Assembly: GCA_025935615.1 (NCBI GenBank)
Contig: JAICUY010000012.1
Location: 1 to 34,843 of the forward strand
Length of the DNA: 34,843 bases
From: Steroidobacteraceae bacterium
Lineage (GTDB): Bacteria; Chloroflexota; Limnocylindria; QHBO01
Reading direction: 5' to 3'
Under the pieces are notes generated by a model. The model was not told the DNA's origin. It saw only the letters and a list, made by a program, of their open reading frames with translations, and did no database searches. Shown here piece by piece: positions 14,080 through 21,324 of this stretch (its first letter is position 1; each line of letters begins with the position of its first letter). The translations under genes were made by a program, and so were the position numbers.

Positions 14080-15857
14080 CGTTCGATCTTGATGTGCAAC
14101 TCGTCCAGCTGTTGCGGCGAGATCGGCGACGGTGCGCCCATCATCAGGTCGCTCCCCGACTGGGTCTTGGGGAACGCCATCACCTCCCGGATGTTGTCCT
14201 GGTCGGCCAGCAGCGCCGCCCAGCGGTCGAGACCGATGGCGATCCCGCCGTGCGGCGGCGCCCCGTACTCGAGAGCGTCGAGCAGCGCGCCGAACTGGTC
14301 GCGCATCCCTTCCACCGAGTGGCCCATCAGCGCGAAGGCGCGCTCCAGCACGTCGCGGCGATGAATGCGAATGGAGCCCCCACCCAGCTCCCAGCCGTTG
14401 AGCGCCAGGTCGTATTGCTGCGCATGGACCGAGGCGGGGTCGCTCTCCATCCGCGATTCCTCCTCCCACACCGGCGCGCTGAACGGGTTGTGCGTCGCGT
14501 CCCAGCGGTTGCCCTCTGCGTCCCACTGGAACATCGGGAAGCGGTGGACCCAGACGTAGGCCAGCACGTCCGGCGTGCGCAGGCCGAGCCGATCCCCCAT
14601 CCCGACGCGGACGCGGCCCAATGCCTCGGCACCGCGCACGCGGTCCGCATCGGCCACCATCAGCATGAGGTCACCCTCGCTGGCGCCGGTCGCGTCGCGC
14701 ACCGTGTGCTGCACGTCGTCGTCGAGGAACTTGGCCGCCGGACCGCGCAGCGAGCCATCCTGCTCGACCGCCAGCCAGGCCAGCCCCGCGGCGCCACCGC
14801 GTCGCGCGACGTCGGTCAGCTCATCGAGCTGCTTGCGCGAGTAGCCGCCGCACCCCGGCGCCACGATGGCGCGCACCGCTCCGCCTGCCGCGATCGGCTC
14901 GGCGAAGACGCGGAAGTCGACGTCGCGCAGCGCATCGGTCAGGTCGACCAGCTCCATGCCGAAGCGGATGTCCGGCTTGTCGGAGCCGTATCGGTCCAGC
15001 GCCTGCTCGTACGTCAGGCGCGGGAACGGCGTGGCCAGCATCGGTCGCTCGGGCAGCACCTCGCGGCTGACGGTCTGGACCATGCCCTCGATGATGTCCA
15101 TCACGTCGCCCTCGGCGACGAAGCTCATCTCGACGTCGACCTGGGTATGCTCCGGCTGCCGATCGCCGCGCAGGTCCTCGTCGCGGTAGGCGTGCGCCAG
15201 CTGGAAGTAGCGGTCGTAGCCGGCGACCATCAGCAGCTGCTTGAGCTGCTGCGGGCTCTGCGGCAGAGCGTAGAACTCGCCCGGCTGCAGGCGGCTCGGG
15301 ACGACGTAGTCGCGCGCCCCCTCGGGCGTGCTGCGCACCAGGGTCGGCGTCTCGATCTCGACGAATCCGAGCGCGTCGAAGGCGCGCCGCACGGCGCTCG
15401 CCAGCTGACCGCGCAGCAGGATGCGCTGCTGCATCTCGGGCCGCCGCAGGTCGAGGTAGCGGTACTTCAGTCGCAGCTGCTCGTCGAGCCCGGGCTGCTC
15501 CTCGTTGATGTAGAACGGCGGCACCTTGCTGGGGTTGAGGACCGTCAGCTCATCGACGGCAACCTCGATCTCGCCGGTCGCCAGCTGCTCGTTGGTCGTC
15601 CCCTTTGGCCGATGCCGCACCGTCCCGCTCACCTGGATGACCCACTCGTTGCGGACCGCTTCACCGGCGGCGTGGGCCGTCGGCGCATCCTCGGCGTTGG
15701 TCACCACCTGGGTGATTCCGTACCGGTCCCGCACGTCGAAGAAGGTCAGGTGGCCGTGGTCACGGCGGCGGTGGACCCAGCCAGCGAGCGTGACGTCCCG
15801 GCCGACGTCGGACGCGCGCAGCTCGCCGCAGGTATGGGTACGGAAGGAGACCGCCAT
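14070..15857 (-). CDS. aspS: Aspartyl-tRNA synthetase, bacterial type, probably non-discriminating
   Basis: Class II synthetase of 595 residues. It has an N-terminal OB-fold anticodon domain (about 1-110), a catalytic core with the bacterial GAD insertion, motif 2 (AYRDEDLRGDRQPEHTQVD) and motif 3 (GIAIGLDRW). The ATG at 15855-15857 matches the family start (MAVSFRTHTCGELR). A longer frame to 15920 adds an unrelated leader. In the anticodon domain, His34 (RRDHGHL) and Gly86 (RPKGTT) align with the His/Gly pair known from non-discriminating AspRS such as that of Pseudomonas. E. coli has Leu and Lys there. It may therefore also charge tRNA-Asn for GatCAB, which is inference. Confidence 0.96.
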   Translation of the reverse strand: MAVSFRTHTCGELRASDVGRDVTLAGWVHRRRDHGHLTFFDVRDRYGITQVVTNAEDAPTAHAAGEAVRNEWVIQVSGTVRHRPKGTTNEQLATGEIEVAVDELTVLNPSKVPPFYINEEQPGLDEQLRLKYRYLDLRRPEMQQRILLRGQLASAVRRAFDALGFVEIETPTLVRSTPEGARDYVVPSRLQPGEFYALPQSPQQLKQLLMVAGYDRYFQLAHAYRDEDLRGDRQPEHTQVDVEMSFVAEGDVMDIIEGMVQTVSREVLPERPMLATPFPRLTYEQALDRYGSDKPDIRFGMELVDLTDALRDVDFRVFAEPIAAGGAVRAIVAPGCGGYSRKQLDELTDVARRGGAAGLAWLAVEQDGSLRGPAAKFLDDDVQHTVRDATGASEGDLMLMVADADRVRGAEALGRVRVGMGDRLGLRTPDVLAYVWVHRFPMFQWDAEGNRWDATHNPFSAPVWEEESRMESDPASVHAQQYDLALNGWELGGGSIRIHRRDVLERAFALMGHSVEGMRDQFGALLDALEYGAPPHGGIAIGLDRWAALLADQDNIREVMAFPKTQSGSDLMMGAPSPISPQQLDELHIKIERET

Positions 15858-16532
15858 GGGCCGGCCATGGTAGCCGATGCATTGGGTGGCCACGGCCTGG
15901 GCCCATCGGGGGTGGCCCACGTGGACTCGTCACATGCCGGCCTGATTCACGGTATCCGACTCGGGCAACCCATTGGAGGCTCACAGGAGCCTCGTTCACG
16001 CTTGGACCGATGCGCAGGACCAGCGCGATAGCCTGTTCGACTGCACTAGCGCAACTGACGCCGACATCTGACAAGTCGCGGAGCGCCGGGGGCGCAGCTG
16101 TCGATCCTGTGAGCACTAACGCCGTCGAACGCGTCGTGCCGGGCACCACAACGGCTCGCCTGAGCGTGAATCCGCCTGCTGCGCGACCGCGGCCTCACCT
16201 CGACCGCGATAGCGCGCAGATACGCGACATCTGCGCCGTCGCGCGGTTCCGACGGTGCAAGTGTCGCCACTGCGCGCACTAGCACCGTCACGGGCGCGTC
16301 CCTCAGCTGCGCACGACGAGCTCGAGTGGCGGTCGGTACGGCGATCAGCGCAGCTTCTACGTTCGTGCGCATATGGCGCCAGTAACGAGCCGGTAGCAGT
16401 CCGACTGATCACAGCGAGGGACTTTCTAGGCGCCGATGTAACAGTCCCACTTATTTCGCGTCGCTCTGGCCGAGGCCCTCCGAGTGGCTCGAGGCCGCCG
16501 ACCTGTGCAGCCACTTGCTACCTCGGTATATC
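15858..16532. other. Gene-poor, lower-GC spacer between aspS and a membrane protein
   Basis: About 675 bp lies between two divergently oriented genes. Several open frames exist on both strands but none has protein-like composition, a recognisable domain or a good ribosome site. By eye the GC content falls towards 60 percent, below the flanking genes. I see small inverted repeats but no tRNA, CRISPR or transposase remnant. It should hold the aspS promoter and the promoter for the plus-strand gene, and may be a decayed gene or insertion. Confidence 0.5.
15976..15993. repeat. Short perfect inverted repeat in the aspS upstream spacer
   Basis: GAGGCT and AGCCTC pair around a 6-nt loop, about 120 bp upstream of the aspS start. 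This could be an operator-like or structural element, or chance. Confidence 0.3.
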
Positions 16533-16985
16533 ATGTTATCAGTGAACTGGTTCCTGCTGTTCCTGTTGCTCCTGATCGCGACCTCGTTGCTCGTGCTCGC
16601 TGCCGCAGCCGCCCGGCGCGCCGCTGGGCGACCCCAGTCGGATCCTGAGGCCGAGGCGAAGGTGGTGCTGTTCGGCCTCACCGTTGGCTTCCTGGCCTAT
16701 TTCCTGTTCGGCACCGTGCTCGTCCTCTTCCCGCTGGCCATCGCGTTCGCCACGCTCGTCGGGTGGAGGGACCGGCCCGCGCTGCGCTATATCGGGACGT
16801 TCCTCATCGCGTCAGCCGGGCTGTGGGCTGTCTTCCTCGGTGAGCGCCGCTGGAACGACCTCGCCGACCCAGCCGTGACGGAGCCAGGATGGAGTCCCTA
16901 TCCGCTCGCCGTCGCGGCGGCCCTACTCGTGTTCGGGATCGTGCTGCGATGGGGCATCACCACCGGGCCACACAGTTCGACCTAG
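16533..16985 (+). CDS. Four-helix membrane protein of unknown function
   Basis: A 150-residue protein with about four transmembrane segments (roughly 4-28, 45-68, 85-103 and 125-145), Arg-rich turns (ARRAAGR, GWRDRPALR) and a polar tail. I do not recognise a family. The ATG at 16533 begins directly before the first helix; a TTG at 16515 would add six residues. No strong ribosome site is visible. It converges on the DUF2652 gene and the two stops share the palindrome CTAG. Clear helix periodicity favours a real gene, although it borders a gene-poor, lower-GC stretch and may be recently acquired. Confidence 0.65.
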   Translation: MLSVNWFLLFLLLLIATSLLVLAAAAARRAAGRPQSDPEAEAKVVLFGLTVGFLAYFLFGTVLVLFPLAIAFATLVGWRDRPALRYIGTFLIASAGLWAVFLGERRWNDLADPAVTEPGWSPYPLAVAAALLVFGIVLRWGITTGPHSST

Positions 16986-18085
16986 CCACCGGCCGCTCCG
17001 GGAGACTCGCGGCTGTCGGACGCCTCCATCACGAGCTGACCAAGCTGGGCGAGCGAGGCCCGGTACAGGCCGGCAATCATGTCACTCATCTGGCCGAAGG
17101 CCTCGCGGCCACGCGCGCTCTTCTGCTTCGCCACCCGCACGACCACGTGGGTCCCGTCGGCGACCTCGACGAGCTCCTCCATGGTGACGGCGCTCAGGCC
17201 GTTCGGCAGCGTCGTCTGCAGCGTGAAGTAGTCGAACGGACGCCAGTCGAGGACCTCTTCCAGCGTGACTCCCTCGCCGTGCATGCAGTGGTTCGTCGTC
17301 CCCACCCCTCGGCGACCGGCGCTCGCCATCTCCTCGACGCGCAGCACGCCGGGGACGAACTGGGGCCGGCGAGCGGGATCGGTGACCCACTCCCAGACGA
17401 CCTGCTGCGGCGCGGGAATGTCGGCTTCGATCAGCAGGGCGGTCTCCTTCTCGCTGACGCGCACGCGACGCAGCTCTCGCTCGCGCTGCCACGCGGCCTC
17501 CAGGTCGTGGACCCAGCCGCCAACCTCACCCACGCCCTCGAACTCGTCGCGGTACTCGATCAAGCCGAGCGGCTCCGGGTTGAGGCCGGCCGCGGCGAGG
17601 CACGCATCGGTCAGCAGCAGGTAGCCACCGGCGACCACTCGCTCGGCAACGCGGTTCTTCAGCAGGCGGTGGACGACGATCACGTCGCTGCCGGTGAGCT
17701 CCTCGACGCCGTACAGCCGCTGCCGCACGAACTCGCCGTGATGCGCGACCAGCTTCAGGTTCAGCGACGGAATGCGGATGCAGGCGTTGCAGTCGCAGGT
17801 CGTCGCACGACTGATGCTCTCGAGCCGTCGCCGGAAGGCGAAATAGGCGGCCTCGAGCGTGTCGAGCAGCTGCGAGCCGTCGATCGCATCGGTCAGGGAG
17901 TAGACGAAGGCGGCATCGCCCTCCAGCTTGGCCAGGCGGAACTGCGGTCGGAGCTTGGCCACCACCGTCTGGATGAGGTCGCGCAGCGCGTCCTGGGCGT
18001 GCTCCAGCTCGGTGTCGACCAGGAGCCCGGTATAGCCCGAGATATCGGCCAGGACCACGGTTCCACGCTCGGCGCCCTTGAGCAT
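16982..18085 (-). CDS. DUF2652 (cyclase-like) and SRPBCC fusion protein
   Basis: A 367-residue cytoplasmic protein with two parts. Residues about 8-200 match DUF2652, a domain that looks like a class III nucleotidyl cyclase. Asp14 in LADISGYT and Asp57 in KLEGDAAF sit where the two metal-binding aspartates of cyclases lie. A CDCNAC cysteine cluster is at 97-102, and the tail reads LTDACLAAAGL. Residues about 212-350 form an SRPBCC/polyketide-cyclase-like ligand pocket (IPAPQQVVWEWVTDP). There are no signal or membrane segments. Enzyme activity is not shown: the other cyclase residues are not clear, and the SRPBCC half might bind a lipid or hydrophobic ligand. It is divergent from the cyanophycinase-like gene across 81 bp. 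Confidence 0.75.
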   Translation of the reverse strand: MLKGAERGTVVLADISGYTGLLVDTELEHAQDALRDLIQTVVAKLRPQFRLAKLEGDAAFVYSLTDAIDGSQLLDTLEAAYFAFRRRLESISRATTCDCNACIRIPSLNLKLVAHHGEFVRQRLYGVEELTGSDVIVVHRLLKNRVAERVVAGGYLLLTDACLAAAGLNPEPLGLIEYRDEFEGVGEVGGWVHDLEAAWQRERELRRVRVSEKETALLIEADIPAPQQVVWEWVTDPARRPQFVPGVLRVEEMASAGRRGVGTTNHCMHGEGVTLEEVLDWRPFDYFTLQTTLPNGLSAVTMEELVEVADGTHVVVRVAKQKSARGREAFGQMSDMIAGLYRASLAQLGQLVMEASDSRESPGAAGG

Positions 18086-18166
18086 TGGTGCGCATTATCG
18101 TTCCGGACCGATGCGAGCGGAATATCATCATCCCCACTCCTGAGCGAATGAAGATGAGGTGACGCC
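18086..18166. promoter_or_regulatory. Divergent promoter region
   Basis: 81 bp separate two divergent genes and must carry promoters for both. For the plus strand, TTCCGG (18101-18106) and TATCAT (18123-18128) with a 16-bp spacer could be a weak -35/-10 pair. This is a guess from spacing and the local AT-rich patch. Confidence 0.35.
18156..18162 (+). promoter_or_regulatory. Ribosome binding site for the cyanophycinase-like gene
   Basis: GAGGTGA ends four bases before the ATG at 18167 and supports that start, which also gives a clean signal peptide. Confidence 0.65.
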
Positions 18167-20044
18167 ATGCCCGCCCGGATCCGCCGACCGCTGCTCGCCA
18201 TTGCGCTTGCGGCTGCTCTGGCGCTGACGACCGCGCTGCCCGTCGGCGCCGTCGAACCGGCCGATGCGCTGGTGCCGATTGGTGCCGGTTACTCCGAAAC
18301 CACGCTGGAAGGATTCGCCCAGACGGTCGTGGGCCATGCAGACGGAGATGTGGTCCAGATCCTGGTGGTGACCTCGACCTACGGCGACAGCCTGGCCGAT
18401 CGCGAGGAGAACATCGAGCTGGCATCGCAGCGCACCCAGCAGATCGAGGACGCCTGCAGCGTGGTGGTGACCGCTTCCTTCCCGGATGGTTGCGACGCAA
18501 TCCTGCTGCACCTGTTCGACTACGCCGAGACGCACGATCCGGCCAACAGCGCCGTTTTCTACGACGCCGAGACCGATGGCGCCTACATCCTGGGCGGCGA
18601 CCAGGACCTGGCCATGCACCTGCTGTCCGACTCGCCTGCGGAGGCGGCCATGGAGGACGCGGCCTCACGCGGCGTCGTCTTCGGCGGCAACAGTGCGGGC
18701 GCGGCGGTCGAGTCGACCAACATGATCGCCGACTACACCGCCTCCGGCTGGCCGTACAACGCGCTCGAGCGCGGCCAGATCATCGTGTGGTGGGCCGATC
18801 CCAGCGACACGCCCGACCCGACCGAGCGCGGCCTGACCTTCGGGTCGCAGCGGTCGGTCATCGAACAGCACATCTATGCTCGTGGACGGTTGACGCGACT
18901 CTTGAACACGGTCGCGCAATCCGACGACCGATTCGGCGGCCAGAGCCTGCTGGGGATCGGGCTCGACGAGGACACCGGGCTGACCATCACGAACGACGCG
19001 CTGGCCTCCGGCGTCTTCGGCGCCACCTCTGCGGCTGTCGTCGATTTCGAGGCAGCAGGAGCGACGCATTCGTGGGTCGGCGACCGGGAGACGCTCTCCG
19101 CGCGAAACGTGCTGCTGCATGTCCTGGCGCCAGGCGGCGCCGGCTACGACATGGTCAATCGGACTGCGCTGCTCGACGGTGCGGCGGTTCCGTACTCCCC
19201 AGCGGCGGCATGGGATCCGTCAGCGCTGGCCTCGCCCGGCGACGCCACCCTGATCCTGGGCGGCGGCCTGCTCGACGATCCGGCCTCGCCGGTCTTCGGC
19301 GAGATCGCCGATCGTGCGCACCAGACCGGCAGCCATCGCATCCTGGTGGTGACCGCGGGCTACCGCAACGTCGGCCAGGGCTCGAGCACCGGCAACCTGT
19401 ACGCCAAGGCGCTGGCCAACGCCGGCTGGAAGGAGTCGGCCGACAAGGTCGAGGTCATCGCCTGGGGTCCGAACGGCACCGGCGGCGCGCTGCCGCTGTC
19501 GCGCCTGAACGGCGTGGCGGCGGTGCTCTTCGCCGGCGGCGATCAGTCCCTGATCGGACCGGCGCTGGCCGATCCGCAGTTCTCGGCGTTCGTGCGCGCC
19601 GCGGTCGACGCGGCGCCGGTGGTGGTCACCGACCGTGCCATGACCGCAGCGGTGGGCACGCGCTACTCCACCAACCCCGATCCGACCGATGCGACGGTGC
19701 AGCCGGCCGCCTCGGATTCATTCCTGGCCGGCGACACGACGTTCGCCGACGGCCTGGGGATCGTCGAGGGCCTGACCTTCGAGCCTCGCGTGACGCTCGA
19801 CCAGCGCTGGGGCCGGCTGGTGGCGGCGTCGATGGGCGAACCGTCGCAGCTGGCCATCGGGATCAGCGAGCGGACCGCGCTCGTGCTCGAGAGCAGCGGC
19901 TCGACGGTCAGCGGCGAGCGATCGGTGGCCGTGCTGGACGGCCGAGCGGCGACCTACCGAACCGGCGACAACGGCGCCATGACGGCCCTGAACCTGGTGC
20001 TCGACCTGTTTGCCGGCGGCGAGGCGGTCGACCCGGGCGCCTAG
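18167..20044 (+). CDS. Secreted tandem cyanophycinase-like (S51) protein, second domain inactive
   Basis: A 625-residue protein with a Sec signal peptide (about 1-28, likely cut after PVGA). The first domain (about 30-330) is a peptidase S51/cyanophycinase-type fold. It has ILGGDQ at 141-146, the nucleophile Ser176 in GGNSAGAA, a QHIYARGRLTRLL segment with His235 and GIGLDEDTGL near 263. The second domain (about 355-620) repeats the pattern, with a LFAGGDQS motif at 454-461. The nucleophile position there reads VVTDRAMTAA, so Arg490 replaces Ser. It may have a binding or structural role. Cyanophycinases cleave cyanophycin, a storage polymer of Asp-Arg units, but secretion and the absence of a synthetase here mean another isopeptide substrate is possible. 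Confidence 0.85.
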   Translation: MPARIRRPLLAIALAAALALTTALPVGAVEPADALVPIGAGYSETTLEGFAQTVVGHADGDVVQILVVTSTYGDSLADREENIELASQRTQQIEDACSVVVTASFPDGCDAILLHLFDYAETHDPANSAVFYDAETDGAYILGGDQDLAMHLLSDSPAEAAMEDAASRGVVFGGNSAGAAVESTNMIADYTASGWPYNALERGQIIVWWADPSDTPDPTERGLTFGSQRSVIEQHIYARGRLTRLLNTVAQSDDRFGGQSLLGIGLDEDTGLTITNDALASGVFGATSAAVVDFEAAGATHSWVGDRETLSARNVLLHVLAPGGAGYDMVNRTALLDGAAVPYSPAAAWDPSALASPGDATLILGGGLLDDPASPVFGEIADRAHQTGSHRILVVTAGYRNVGQGSSTGNLYAKALANAGWKESADKVEVIAWGPNGTGGALPLSRLNGVAAVLFAGGDQSLIGPALADPQFSAFVRAAVDAAPVVVTDRAMTAAVGTRYSTNPDPTDATVQPAASDSFLAGDTTFADGLGIVEGLTFEPRVTLDQRWGRLVAASMGEPSQLAIGISERTALVLESSGSTVSGERSVAVLDGRAATYRTGDNGAMTALNLVLDLFAGGEAVDPGA

Positions 20045-21318
20045 GCCGCGCCGGAACCGGCGATTGACGCCGCGACGCCGGCCAGCGGCAGCTCCTGCTG
20101 CTCGCCGGCGTCAAGGTCACGCAGCACGACGGAGTCCCCTGCGGTCTCCTCGCCGACGATGACGGCCCAGCGCGCGCCGGCCTTGGCGGCGGCCTCGAGC
20201 TGCTTGCCCAGCTTGCGGGTGCTGCCGTCGGGTCGCACCCGAACGCCGGCTTCGCGCAGTGCGGTGCAGACCCGCAGACGCGCGACAAGGTCGTCGGTCG
20301 CCCCGACGACGGCGACCAGCGCCCCGTCGCGCGGCGGTTCGATCCCCTGCTCGGCCATGGCCATGATCGTGCGGTCCAGTCCCAGGCCGAAGCCGATCCC
20401 GGTCGTCGGCCGCCCGCCGAGTGCCTCGACCAGGCCGTCGTAGCGGCCGCCGCCGCCGAGCGCCTGCTGCTGCCCCTCGCGGCCGGCGACGAAGAACTCG
20501 AACGTCGTCCGGGTGTAGTAGTCGAGGCCGCGCACCAGCCGGTGATCGATCACGTAGCGGCAACCGAGCCCATCGAGGAGCGAGCGGACCGCATCGAAGT
20601 GCTGGCGGCAGGGTTCGCACAGGAAGTCGATCGAGCGTGGCGCCCCGGCGGCGAGATCCGGATCGAGCCGGCGGTCGTCGAGGACGCGCAACGGATTGAT
20701 CCTCAGGCGCCGCCGTGAGTCATCGGTCAGGCGGTCCTCCACCCTGGCGAAGTACTCGACCAGCGCCTCGCGGAAGGCGGGACGGCAGGCGCCATCGCCG
20801 ATCGAGTTCAGGTGCGCGGTCACGCCCGTCACGCCGCAGTCGGCATAGAAGCGGAGGGCCAGTTCGATCAGCTCGGCGTCGACCATCGGTCCGGGATCGC
20901 CGAGCACCTCGCAGTCCCACTGCGTGAACTGACGATAGCGGCCTGCCTGCGGACGGTCGTAGCGGAACATGGCACCGATCAGCCAGAAGCGCAGCGGTCC
21001 CGGCTGCACGTGCAGGCCGTGCTCGATATAGGCGCGAACGATCCCGGCAGTCGGCTCGGGCCGCAGCGCCCACTCGGCACGTTCCTCCTCGCTGCCCTTG
21101 GCGCCGGCGACGCGGAACATCTCCTTCTCGACCACGTCGCTCGTCTCGCCGGCACTCCGCGCGAAGAGCTCCACGCGCTCGAACAGCGGCGTCTCGACCC
21201 GCTCGAAGGCGTATCGGTCGGACAGCTCGCGGGCGACCGATTCGACGCGTCGCCACAGTGCGGTCTCCTCCGGCAGGATGTCGCGCGTGCCGCGCGGCGC
21301 GGCCGGGGTGCGGGCCAT
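20041..21318 (-). CDS. hisS: Histidyl-tRNA synthetase
   Basis: Class II synthetase of 425 residues. It starts with the family motif APRGTRDILPEE. Motif 2 region reads LRPEPTAGIVRA, where a proline replaces the usual glycine of LRPEGT. RPQAGRYRQFTQ, the His-binding LVRGLDYYTRTTFEF and GGGGRYDGL follow, and the anticodon domain occupies about 325-420. The gene begins 6 bp after rel, so the two are co-transcribed, a common pairing. Its stop overlaps the convergent cyanophycinase-like gene at a CTAG. Confidence 0.97.
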   Translation of the reverse strand: MARTPAAPRGTRDILPEETALWRRVESVARELSDRYAFERVETPLFERVELFARSAGETSDVVEKEMFRVAGAKGSEEERAEWALRPEPTAGIVRAYIEHGLHVQPGPLRFWLIGAMFRYDRPQAGRYRQFTQWDCEVLGDPGPMVDAELIELALRFYADCGVTGVTAHLNSIGDGACRPAFREALVEYFARVEDRLTDDSRRRLRINPLRVLDDRRLDPDLAAGAPRSIDFLCEPCRQHFDAVRSLLDGLGCRYVIDHRLVRGLDYYTRTTFEFFVAGREGQQQALGGGGRYDGLVEALGGRPTTGIGFGLGLDRTIMAMAEQGIEPPRDGALVAVVGATDDLVARLRVCTALREAGVRVRPDGSTRKLGKQLEAAAKAGARWAVIVGEETAGDSVVLRDLDAGEQQELPLAGVAASIAGSGAA

Positions 21319-21324
21319 GCCGGG

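Noticed and set aside
14025-16031. 668-residue plus-strand frame opposite aspS
   Set aside because: Shadow of aspS, extending into the gene-poor spacer. No coherent domains.
16418-16448. GGGACT/AGTCCC inverted repeat as an operator or tRNA remnant
   Set aside because: The 19-nt loop and 6-bp stem are weak, and no tRNA arms or T-loop sequence fit. Likely chance.
16046-16514. Minus-strand frames in the spacer as possible small genes
   Set aside because: Composition is Arg/Ala/Ser-rich and shuffled, without hydrophobic patterning, motifs or ribosome sites. Not supported as proteins.
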